Shown here: piece by piece, positions 55,047-64,000 of the stretch | How the letters are laid out: every line of letters starts with the position of its first letter | How positions within the stretch are numbered: the stretch's first letter is position 1 | Assembly (NCBI GenBank): GCA_963969345.1 | Contig: OZ017767.1 | Span: 6,290,739-6,354,738, forward strand | Length of the DNA: 64,000 nt | Source of the DNA: Turbatrix aceti | Lineage: Eukaryota > Nematoda > Chromadorea > Rhabditida > Panagrolaimidae | Reading direction: 5' to 3' | Position numbers and translations under genes: made by a program | Notes under the pieces: generated by a model | Databases searched by the model: none | Seen by the model: the letters and a program-made list of their open reading frames with translations, nothing else | What the model was told of the DNA's origin: nothing

Positions 55047-56409
55047 TTACTCGGAAAAATGCTGTTCACTGTAGGAAGCGGGTGATCGCGGACGCGGAAA
55101 TGCGCCTTCATTTTCCCCATCTGAACCTGGTGTCTTCATCTTGCGGAACGGGATGACGGGGATTCCCCGGTAGTACCACGAAGGCGGGCCCTGGATCGTG
55201 GGAGCCATAGCGAATGACAGCGAAGGCACGAGGGGCTTCACGCCGAGGGGTGAAGCTCCGGCCATCAGCTGGAGAGGGGCAGGGGCGGGGACCGGAGCGA
55301 AGCCGTAAGTCAGGGGTGCCGGGGCTGCTACGGGGGTCGGAAGGGGCACAGGCGCTGTTGGAGCTGCTGGAGCAGCTGGCAGGGGCTGCGCGGGTTCACT
55401 GGCTGGCACCGGCGCCGGTAGAACGCTGGGAGCGACTGGGACAGGTACGGGGACAGGTGGTTGCTGGGGGACGGGATATGCCGCCGGTACGACAGCTACT
55501 GTCGAATTTTGAAGACTTGTTGGTGCTTCTGCTGGGGTATTTTGAACATTAGAGGGTAAAGTTGTGGTAGAAAGAGTCGGAGACTGTGTCGTGGGTGATG
55601 TGGTCTCGACGGACGGAACAGTGGGTAGGGCGTTGTACGAAGGCTGGGAAATGAAAGAACTCGCTTCTGTTTGACCCGCGGAACTGAATCCGCCTGGATG
55701 CTGTTCAACTGGCAGCGTGTAGGACGTGTCGTAGACTAACGAAGGGGCAAGGGAGGTTGCCGGGGAGTACGGTGGCGGCGTCGACTCTGCTGGAGTCGAT
55801 GGGATCGGAGCCGGGGCCGGGGTCGGAGCCGGAGTTGCAGTGATGAAATCAGGAGTTACGGTTTCTACGACAGTAACCGGCGTTGGCGGAGCAACGACGA
55901 TTTCTGGGGTCGAATTTGAAACTAATGCGACACTCACGGGCGCGGGTGGGAGTTTTCCTGGCACGGGAGAAGGTACAGGTACCGGTGCTGGAACCGGAGC
56001 TTGCGCGGGAGCAGGAGCAGAAGCAGGGGCTGGTTGAGGAACGTACGGCACAACGACAGGCTGAGCGGCGGGAATGAACTGAACGCCTTCCCCAAAGGCT
56101 CCAGGACGACCGATAAACTGCCTCCTGTCACCTGCCCCGACGTAGTACCTGGCGAGCCACGGGAGAATCGGGCGATTGGCCTGTAATCAAATGAAATCCT
56201 GAAATTATCCGAAGATTTACCTGACTCACCGGAGCACCCAGTTGAGGGGTGTCGAGGATGAATCGGGATTCTGATAACGAAATTAGCAGAATCGCGGTTA
56301 CTGCTGCTGTGGAAGCTCTGGAAAAATAACAGTAAACAACCTCAAAAATAAAATTCATTGAAATGATCGAAATCCCCCCAAAAACAGCAAAAACTCACAT
56401 TCTCGGCAT
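55047..56409 (-). CDS. Secreted Pro/Ala/Val-rich low-complexity protein, 410 aa
   Basis: Exons: 56409-56399 (11 bp), 56317-56230 and 56180-55047, in frame. The short first exon gives MPRI, completing a signal peptide (MPRIASTAAVTAILLISLSE). A short folded-looking stretch follows (ANRPILPWLARYYVGAG, DRRQFIGRPGAFGEG), then about 300 residues of PAP/PVP/APA repeats with a Thr/Ser-rich middle (TTSPTTQSPTLSTTTLP). The C-terminus is less repetitive (PPSWYYRGIPVIPF) and ends with a charged tail. No membrane anchor. Composition is that of structural matrix or cuticle-associated proteins; no function can be named. A broken partial copy lies about 2 kb away at 52966-53894. Confidence 0.8.
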
Positions 56410-56930
56410 GGTGTGCTTGCTCGACTAAATTTCACACTTGAACCGAAACAGGAGAAGAACTGCAGAAAATAAATCACCGTAAGATTAGTGTCGAAATGGG
56501 GGGGCTTTATATGCAGTGGTCACTCCGGAGGGGCTACCTTTCCTGTTTGTCGTGTTCGATCGCGGCTTGTCCACCTGTCGTTTTCTCGCGATCGTCGTCA
56601 TCCGGCCTGTCTTTCGCGCGTCGACCCCTCTGCACTCCAGGAGGGAGTTTGCAGCCCCATTCGAGCATGTTTGCGTTTGCGTACGACCGGATGCAGAGCA
56701 ACCGGATCTTCCTTCTCTCACCTGTCGTTATCGCTTTCTGACGCAGGGCTAAAGAGTCTCGACAGCTTTCGATTTATCCTTCCTTACCTGTCGACGTTTC
56801 AACCGTTTAAACCCAGGAGGTAAGAAAAAAACGACGTTTGTCCAAATTTGGGGACTTTCACCTGGGCAGGTAGCCAAGGAAGGGATTGATGGATTGCTGA
56901 AGTTATTTATTCGTCCAAACGGTCAAAAAG
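56410..56930. other. Spacer between the cyclophilin-like and Pro-rich genes
   Basis: About 520 bp, both neighbours on the minus strand. GC-rich with frequent TCG/CCTGTCG motifs; overlapping plus-strand ORFs show no domain and are frame shadows of biased composition. It should hold the promoter of the Pro-rich gene. Confidence 0.4.
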
Positions 56931-57765
56931 TCAAAAAATGCCGGAATCAATGATTATGACGTCTTCTATGGGCTGCCCTGACCCGGTGCCGTACTTCTGC
57001 ACGACGCGATCGAGAACTTCGATGCCTTCTTCGACGTAGCCGAAGCACACGCCGTCTTCCAGGGCTTCAGGCCGCTTTGTTAGAATGAAGAACTGCGAGT
57101 CGAAGTAGAGTGACTTGTGGCTGTGATTTAGCATGCATAATGAACCTCTTCTGAAAAAATTTTTGCTAAAGGTCAGTGTAAAAATTAAAAAAAAAAATTT
57201 GGCTCTCGACTCTAAGTCAAAGTCAGTGGAACACTGCTCCAGGTGTCACGCAGGTACTGACTTACTCAGCAGGCAGCGATGGAGCGTTGTCCGCGAAGCA
57301 GAATTCGCCATTGGCCGCGCGACCTCCGTGGCCGTTGAAGAGGTCCACGTCGCCGCCGAGAATGATGCCTTCGCTCCGGAGCACTGCGTGGAGCGGTGTT
57401 CCTCGGTAGGATCGTTTGCCGTAAGTTTTGCCTTCGCAGAGGTTGATGAAGTTGGATGTCAGCCGATGATGTGCCTTGGATAGCCGCAGGACAACTTTTC
57501 CAAGAGGGTCGCCTTTTTTGGTTTCGATCTCGAAATAAACTCGGGGGTCAAATGCGCTGTACGGAATCGGATCTCCGTGCTGAAATTTTTTAAAATTTAA
57601 AATTTAATGGCAACTGCTGTGGTTTTTGTCATAAAATTTTAAATTTGATTTTCAACTAAAAATTATTTTTTTTATGCCTCCACAAACAAAAATGCGGGGG
57701 GCGGACGAACTTACGTCATCGACAGGATGCCATGCGTACTCTGGGACGCCAAGTGTCAGGCCCAT
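56931..57765 (-). CDS. Divergent cyclophilin-type peptidyl-prolyl isomerase-like protein, about 194 aa
   Basis: Exons: 57765-57715, 57579-57266 and 57150-56931, in frame. The cyclophilin fold is recognisable from YFEIETKKGDPLGKVVLRL, NFINLCEGKTYGKRSYRGTP, GGDVDLFNGHGGRAANGEFC, SLYFDSQFFILTKRPEAL, and the end VCFGYVEEGIEVLDRVV with IIIDSG. The active site is changed: the catalytic Arg of the usual FHRVI motif is Ala here (LHAVL), the QGGD motif reads LGGD, and the Trp of the ligand pocket is not evident. It is therefore probably a weak or inactive isomerase. The start ATG at 57765 has an acceptor-like CTGGGCAG about 35 bp upstream; a longer N-terminus is blocked by an in-frame stop. Confidence 0.8.
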
Positions 57766-58075
57766 TGCGTGTTGAGGTTTCGTCGCTAGTTTTATCACTC
57801 TGCCCAGGTTTCCCGGCAGAAATGCTCCAAGGCCAAATGCAAATTTTCAATAAATAAAATATGTGAAGGCGAAAGTTTTCCTGGTCACCCGAGGCGCCTC
57901 AAACTGGTCAGACAAACGCGCAACCGATGAAAAGTATGCAAACAGGTTGGTTGTTGCGGGTGTTGTTCAACGCGTGTTTGCTCATCTTTCACGTATGCAA
58001 ATGGCCCGGCACGGAGGTTCTTAAGAGGCTCATTGCCGGCGTTGATGGCGATTTTTGGCCATTTGTGATTTCAAA
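57766..58075. other. Divergent promoter region
   Basis: 310 bp between the cyclophilin-like gene (-) and the Gly/Tyr-rich gene (+), likely shared promoter space. Nothing specific was recognised. Confidence 0.4.
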
Positions 58076-58520
58076 ATGACGCAACTTATCTACCTGATTT
58101 TTTGTCTCCTTGCTCTGTCGTCGGCCCAATACTACAGTCCCGGTTTTGGTCCTGGGGGCCCTCTTGGGTACTCTAGCGTTGGAAATTACGGTATGCTTTG
58201 ATTTTTTTTCCTTGCATTATTTTTTATTTTTTAAAGGTTTCCGCAGCTCATACCGCCCCCAGACCGTTGGCTTCAACGGCGGATACGGTGTCGGCGGCTC
58301 GCGTTACGGTGAAGGCCCTCGGTACGGTAGCTACGCAAATTACGGTGGGTACTACGGAAGCTACTCGCCGTACAATGTGTATCCGTCTTATTCGCCGGTC
58401 GTTGCAAATCCGTATAATTTCATCAGTCCCTATGGAGGAGGTATCCGTGAACCCGGCCCCTTCGGAGGCAACCCAGTGTCGTATAATTACATGAATCAGT
58501 ACCCTTATAAAAAAGAGTAA
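58076..58520 (+). CDS. Small secreted Gly/Tyr/Ser-rich protein, 132 aa
   Basis: Exons 58076-58190 and 58237-58520, in frame through a 46-bp intron. The signal peptide MTQLIYLIFCLLALSSAQ is followed by a Tyr/Gly/Pro-rich chain (YYSPGFGPGGPLGY, GFNGGYGVGGSRYGEG, NYGGYYGSYSPYNVYPSY) ending in basic YPYKKE. No Cys in the mature chain. Such Gly/Tyr-rich secreted proteins are found in cuticle, eggshell and among antimicrobial peptides of the YGGW kind; the sequence alone does not decide. No paralogue was seen in the window. Confidence 0.8.
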
Positions 58521-58655
58521 GGCAACGTAGATTTTTTATAACAGGGAGAAAGCAGATCGGGGGTGCGAACCACGCATTTTTTGTTACAAGCAAAATTCGG
58601 CATTTGATTTGTGTACGGTTTCTGGGTGAAAAAAAATATTCTGATTTGGACCGGG

Positions 58656-59522
58656 TCAGGAAGCCAATTTCTGGACGCATATGAGGAACATGCCGTTGAT
58701 CTCGATGTGGAGCACGGGATAGTCGACAGCGAGGCCCGCGGCGTGGAGGCATTTGAGAACGAATTCGCGGGTTATAAACAGGCACGCAAAATCGCGGCCG
58801 CCGAAGGAGCACCACGTTTCTTCGAGAATTCCGCCAAGGATGAAATAACCGCCAGGTGTCACCTGGTCTACGACGCGTTTCACGTTGTCGATGTACTCGT
58901 CGTACGTGGCGCTACAGTACTCCAGAGTGAAAAAAGATGTGATAATGTCGAAGCCGGTCGACAACTCAGCTGGCGCTTCAACGGCGGGGCTCGCGAAGCA
59001 GTCGCAGAAGAGGACGCCTTTTACTCGGTCCCGGGCGGCTTCTTCGACCGCCTTGAGCTGCGTCCATTCCACGCCTTCGCGGGACAGGATGAGTTGGAGG
59101 GTCCTGGACCAGTCAAAATCGGATTCGTGGTTTAGCCATCGATGAAGCTCGTTTCGGTTCTCTTTCATGTAGTCGGCGAGGTAAATGGCATCGACGTGGT
59201 CCCGGAAGCAGACTGCGACGTGGATTGTCGGGCCTGCGCCAAAGTCAAGCAGGGTTTCGCATCTGGGGAGACGAGCGACGATGTTGGGCAAAAATGTGAG
59301 GACGAGTTGCATCGCGGGATCTTGCACGTGCGTGTAGAAGTCCTACAAGAGATTTCGTACATGCCGTTATTGTTGTTAGGTTACCTTGAGGTAGGCTTGG
59401 GTATCGAAAACTTCCCGAATGGTAGACTCGATTGTAGGCTGCCGAGAGAGCTCCCGTTTTTCTTTGATCTCCTGGAAAAGGTCGCCGGAAGCAGGGTCGG
59501 AGGATTCGATGAGGACAGACAT
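58656..59522 (-). CDS. SAM-dependent amine N-methyltransferase (NNMT/PNMT/TEMT family), 274 aa
   Basis: A family of enzymes methylating small amines or nicotinamide with S-adenosylmethionine. Exons: 59522-59385 and 59342-58656, in frame. DFYTHVQDPAMQ corresponds to the family's N-terminal substrate-pocket helix region; motif I is TLLDFGAGPTIH; DAIYLADYMKENRNELHRWL is the post-I acidic strand plus helix typical of NNMT; FDIITSFFTLEYC is motif IV and GGYFILGGILEETW is post-IV. The length agrees with NNMT (264) and PNMT (282). C. elegans has similar genes named anmt. The exact substrate cannot be told. The gene converges on the Gly/Tyr-rich gene with about 135 bp between them. Confidence 0.9.
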
Positions 59523-61065
59523 TTCTGGATTAGTATACACTGATGTGAGCGATGTATGATATTTAGACCCGGTTATATAGCATCCGTGGCACTACACCGA
59601 CACCGATGGCGTCACAGACAGGCAGGCCAGGTGGTTGGATTTGCAAGTGACGGGCGTTGGTTGGGTAACAATGAGCGTTGGGTGCATTGACCGGGCGGAG
59701 CGAACAACAAGCAAACAAGCAGGCAAGCGCCGTTCGTTCGCCCGGACGAAACCAACCAGCTAAATGACAGCGACAAGTACCCCTCTTGACGTGTAAAACG
59801 ACTCACATCAGCTAGATGCGGCACGGATGCGTGGATGCGTTTTCCGCCGGAGCGAAGATCAGTGAAACATCCGCATCTCGGGATTTGACAAGTGATTCAT
59901 CGAGACGTCGCTTGGCGGAGTGATTATTTGCACTCAAAACCAAACCACACACTTGCACGCTAAAAAAACCGAGAAATTTGTACATAGTAATTTGTTTTAA
60001 ACTGACAGCACAGAACACAGTTTCGGATATTGCGCAAATATTTATTTTGGATTTAAAAAAAATTTTCAAAGGTTATTTAATTTTAAAACCTAACGATCGG
60101 ATTTGCAAAAATTTTTGATGGGATGCTTCAAGCAAAAATTTTGAAATTCAGCTTGATTTGTTTTTTTCAACTTTAATCGAACGTATCGGATCAGATCCGG
60201 TCGATCCCTTGTTTGTTGCCTGCAAAATACGCAAATATGTTTGCGTAAAACGACGTCAACATGATATTCATCCTCAAAGTTGGCAGACATTTATTCGGCA
60301 CCTGCGTCACCTGTTACGACCTCATTCAACCGGTCAAAAGTGAAAAAAAACTTCCTGGATCATCTTTGATTTTTCGCTTTTTGCTTTTTCGTTGACAGGG
60401 CCTCGAAAGTCGTCAACCTGACTTAAAATTTCTTTTTTTTACGTTTGTCAACAGCTTGAACCCCCTAAATCGAAGTTTTAACGACCTGCAACTTTTTTTA
60501 CGGGCTTGCAGGGCTGGAGACAGGTGTTGCTGTGTGTTACAAATGACGCCGGCTGGGATACTTTCGAAAATTTTTTGAAGATGATAAATTAAAATTAATT
60601 TTGTTTTCATGCGGTGAAGATCCGGTCAGGCAGTGGAGATCAGGGGTTGACTTTCTCTACAAGCATACAAACGCGTGTCAACGCGCAGGAACAATCCCCC
60701 GTTGATGACGTCGCACCGAGCTCGACAAGTGTAAATCGCTGCTGCACTATTGGGCGCCCAGGGGAGAATTTCGAGAATGTTCTGGGCGGACAGAGAACAG
60801 CTTGTAGCTGTTTAGAGCCCCTCAACTTTTTTCAAAAAAATGACTGCTCATCACACACACACTCAATTCAGTTCACCGTAGGCAGGATTTTTATTTTTTT
60901 ACTTAGGCGCTGATGAAATTAAAATTAACTTTTTTTGCGTTCAACTTTTTACAGCAACTCGCAGGGAAGCGAGACAAAGACATGAGATGATGTCTGAAGA
61001 GACTGTGAGGGCAGTGAGCTTGGAGGCGGCGAGACGCGGGCGGCACAGGCCAGGCCTGGAGGCGA
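59523..61065. other. Intergenic, methyltransferase to Kunitz exons
   Basis: About 1.5 kb. The first 300 bp should be the methyltransferase promoter (an acceptor-like motif is not evident next to its ATG). Later sequence is A/T-rich. ORFs show no domain. The 3' end of the Kunitz exons at 61066 lies at its right edge. Confidence 0.45.
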
Positions 61066-61304
61066 TCATCTGAACGTGATGCTGCCGCACGTCGCCATGC
61101 AGTCCTGCATCGACTGGAAGTTGTTCAGGTTTCCTCCGCAGCCTGTGTACTCGAATGACACGCATTGACTCTGAAAGTTTTCCAATTTCGAAATATTTGT
61201 TTTCATAGACCCCAGAAAAAAACCAACCCTCTGCCGATCGTAGGCGTATCTCGTCTGTCGGCCGCCACAGGCTCCTCGATCGATTGACAGTAGACAAAGT
61301 TGTC
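61066..61304 (-). CDS. Two exons encoding a complete Kunitz domain (probable alternative 3' end)
   Basis: Exons 61304-61228 and 61170-61066 join in phase 0 and encode one Kunitz/BPTI domain with all six Cys: LCLLSIDRGACGGRQTRYAY, SQCVSFEYTGCGGNLNNF, and MQDCMATCGSITFR before the stop. The P1 position after the second Cys is Gly, not Lys or Arg, so trypsin-like inhibition is not expected. The first exon needs an upstream exon ending in phase 1. Between 61305 and 61713 the minus strand has no ATG at all, so an independent start here is unlikely. The donor at 62010 of the multi-Kunitz gene is phase 1 and would fit. The pair is therefore read as an alternative terminal module of that gene; a separate gene with a distant first exon is the alternative. 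Confidence 0.6.
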
Positions 61305-61713
61305 CTGAAATTATCCCCCCGGTTGAATGAGATGTCCGTGCTCAACCTCGGTAATGCCCGTATTTGGGGCCCGCAGGCAGGCAAACGGCGGCCAGCAATC
61401 CAGACGGCTTGTGCTCCGTGTGCTCCGGGGGTGGCGTGCGGAAAAATGAAGTGCAAGCAACAAGCAAATTAGTAAACCTCCACAAAAGTATAATACACTT
61501 CAGACAAAAACGTTTGATTTCGATTCGTGATTCGACGATCGTCGATGTGAGCTGAAACTCTTCACAGACAGACACACACGCGGTGAGTGCTAGACAGCAG
61601 GTATTACGGTATTATATTAAATTGAATAAAAAAACACAAAACTCGTCAACAATCCGGGTTTCTCGCACAAAAAACAAAAAAAAAACAGTCACACGTAAGA
61701 AAAAGGAAAAAGA

Positions 61714-64000
61714 TCAGATGTTGTAGCCTTTGTCGCAGCAAACTTCGGTACAAGTTTCCAGGCTGTAGAAATTGTTCAGGTTTCCGAGACATCCACCGTA
61801 GCTGAAAAATTGTCAAGCAGAAAAAAAGTTAGACTCCAGCTCAGAAAAAAAATTCGTACAAAAATTTCTCGCAGAATCCGCTCGTTTTGTTGTAAGTATA
61901 TCTTTTTTCAGCACTCTGGCAGGGTCCTGGTTGCACAGGTTGGATGCAAAACACCGCTGAAATGCAAAAAAAAAATAATTAGAATCAAGTTTGTCAACCA
62001 AAAAATTTACCTGGATCAGGACAACACACAGACTGCATGTTTTTCTTGGTCACGTGACAAATATGTCCGGCAGGACATCCGGTATCTATGCCGCAGCTGA
62101 CGACCTTCGCATCCTGTAGCAGAGGCTTTCCATGCGGACAGAAACCCTTGAAGCCAGGGCAAGCGATTTCGCACTGCGCCTTTGTCACAAAGTTGTTTTC
62201 ATTGCCAGCGACGCCGGTGTACATGAATTCCACGCAGGCGTCTTCGACTTCGCTGTAGTGCCATCGGGGTAAAACTGCATCGCCGATGCCGACCATGAGT
62301 TGCTGTTCGCAGACATTTCCGAGTCGTCTGCAGCACACGCTGGACCGCTTATTGGTGCCGATGTGGCAGAAGTGGGTTGCCGGGCAGTCGAGATTGCGTT
62401 GGCACATTGCAACTTTTCCGCCGAGGCGCAGAGGCTCCTGGCCGCCGAAACAGACGTTTGTTACTGAAAATTGATAACATTCAAAAAAATAAGGTCAGTG
62501 AAGATACTTACGTGGATGACAGGTTTTCTCGCAGCGATCCTTAGTTAAAAAGTTGTTTTCATTGCCTCTGAAGCCTCGGTAGATGAAGGGCAGGCACTGG
62601 CCGTTGATCGGGTTGTGGTACCATCTGGCAAGGGAAAGCGAGCCTTCGCCTTCGCTGAGGTACGTCTCGCAGGGGTCTTCTGAAAGTTGCGCGGCCGTTG
62701 TTTTTCGTCCAAGCCGCAAAAGAAACTCACGAGCACTGGCCTTGCAACAGTAACTGCTCCCCGGAGTTTCCGGATCTCCAGCCAGGCAGAAATATCCGGC
62801 AGAACAGTTTGCAGCGGTCGGCTCGCATTCACGAGCGACGCCGGATCCGATCTCCTCGAAGCCGGCAGTGCAGGGATTTTTGAAGACTGAAGCGTGGTTA
62901 GCACTCGTGTGAAGGCACTCATTCAATGATCATTGATCGTGGTTAATGGGTTAGTGGATCGACAGAGAAAACTGAGACAACCAAGGGGGATGGACTAGGC
63001 AGAAGCACAAAACGCCGGATTGCTGCCCCGCTGAAATAAAAACAAAAAAAGCTTTGCGCTCGTTCGTTACCTGGACAGGTGCGTTCACAAGCTGGCTGGG
63101 ATACAAAGTTGTTCTGATTTCCGCGCATGCCGTTGTACTGGAATGGCACGCATTCGCGATCGTCGACGTTGTAGTACCAGCGGGCAAGGCGGGCGTCACC
63201 TGTGCCGGGCGATAACGGCACAGAACAGGGATTTGTCGGACCGGGACAGCAGACAGTAGATTCGGGAGTCGCGCCGAGATGGCACCAGAAATTGACCGGG
63301 CAGATATCCTTGTTGGTCTCCGAGCAGAAGAGCACCTGGCCGGTGGGCGAAGTCGCGGGTTGTCCGATACACGGATTGTCGACAGGTTGACAGGTGAGTT
63401 GGCACGCGCGTTGGGACAGGAAGTTGTTCTGATTGCCCTTCAGGCCGTTGTAATAAAAGCGTTGACACGTTTTCGTTCCTTGGTCGTAGTACCATCGCTC
63501 GAGACGGGCATTGCCTTCTCCGGTGGACATTGGAAGGTTGCAGGGGGACTGACTGGCACCTGGACAGCAAACTGTGGTCAACTGGGAAGCACCGGTGTGG
63601 CACCAGTAGGACGCGGGGCACATTGAGATGGACGAAGTCGCGGAGCAGTGCTGCGTGCGGCCGTCGACGCCTACGAAGGGGGAGCCTTCGTAGCAGGGAT
63701 TCGGCAGACAGAGTTCCAGGCAAGTTTGTTCGGAGAGGAAGTTATTCTGGTTGCCCTTGAGGCCCTTGTAGACGAACTGCTCGCAGATGCCTGTCTCCTG
63801 GTTGTACCACCACCTGGGCAGAGCCGAAGTGCCGCTGCCGACGACCAGTGGCTGCGTGCAGGGATTTCCGGCATTTGGACAGCACAGAGTCGTCGCAGCG
63901 ACCGCTCCGAAATGGCACCAGCTACCGGAGCTGCAGGTTGCCGCGGATTCAACGCTGCACATTTGGGGAGGGTTGGGGATCGGTGATGTGCAGGGGTTCA
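61714..64000 (-). CDS. Multi-domain Kunitz/lustrin secreted protein (MLT-11-like), 5' end outside window
   Basis: Exons on the minus strand: 64000(partial)-63071, 62886-62731, 62679-62512, 62463-62011, 61956-61860 and 61801-61714, in frame. The visible part alternates six lustrin-type Cys-rich repeats (NPC...CxxxxxCP...C...CC) with six Kunitz domains. The first five Kunitz domains have only four Cys: the second Cys (reactive loop, here G.G...L.RWxY) and its partner (here GLKGN, GLKGN, GMRGN, GFRGN, GVAGN) are both gone, while the other disulfides and NNF are kept. The sixth (QPGPCQSAEKRYTY, FFYGGCLGNLNNF) has all six. Proteins of this plan in nematodes (for example MLT-11) are apical matrix components needed for moulting; protease inhibition by domains 1-5 is unlikely. 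The gene continues beyond the right edge. Confidence 0.9.

Noticed and set aside
62943..63070. Reading on from the long Kunitz exon into GQQSGVLCFCLV and a stop
   Set aside because: Skipping this stretch joins phase-1 donor 63070 to acceptor 62887 and directly restores the next lustrin repeat, so it is intron; a rare isoform is not excluded.

Overview
The window reads as nuclear DNA of a small-genome ecdysozoan, most likely a nematode. Introns are mostly 45-100 bp with GT donors and TTTCAG-like acceptors, several ATGs sit a few bases after an acceptor-like tract (as expected for trans-splicing), coding exons are GC-rich between A/T-run spacers, and the gene set (tubulin-ligase-like, divergent PPP phosphatase, innexin, peroxidasin, multi-Kunitz/lustrin, Ly-6-type GPI protein, C-type lectin) is nematode-like. 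No species is claimed. Coding entries are exon models built by eye; nearly all keep one reading frame across every proposed splice.

Layout: 0-2.5 kb, the 3' end of a TTLL-type tubulin ligase-like gene and a divergent PPP phosphatase (+). 4.6-5.3 kb, an intronless gene of unknown family (-). 5.3-22.3 kb, a gene desert of about 17 kb rich in tetranucleotide microsatellites, carrying two near-identical GC-rich hAT-type MITEs, a copy of a second hAT-type family and a tRNA-like pseudogene. 22.3-28 kb: a Ly-6/GPI protein (+), a SAP-domain protein (-) and a KLHDC3-type kelch protein (-). 28-33.3 kb: a second desert. 33.3-42.6 kb: a protein tyrosine phosphatase with a polyproline tail (+), an innexin with two alternative N-terminal modules (-), a secreted LDLa protein (+) and cobalamin adenosyltransferase MMAB (+). 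42.7-49.6 kb: peroxidasin and NAA10 (-). 50-52.9 kb: the end of a small membrane protein (-) and a DDX51-type helicase (+). 53-58 kb: a transposon-broken duplicate of a Pro-rich secreted protein, an intronless C-type lectin, the intact Pro-rich gene, a divergent cyclophilin and a Gly/Tyr-rich secreted protein. 58.6-64 kb: an NNMT-like methyltransferase and a multi-Kunitz/lustrin gene that runs off the right edge.

Most genes are unrelated housekeeping or cell-surface genes, but several products (peroxidasin, Kunitz/lustrin protein, Pro-rich and Gly/Tyr-rich secreted proteins, LDLa protein, lectin) act outside the cell and fit a cuticle/basement-membrane theme. The most notable observations are three hAT-like MITE families with exact 8-bp target duplications, two equal-length N-terminal modules in the innexin, paired alternative terminal Kunitz exons, and joint loss of the reactive-site disulfide in five of six Kunitz domains.
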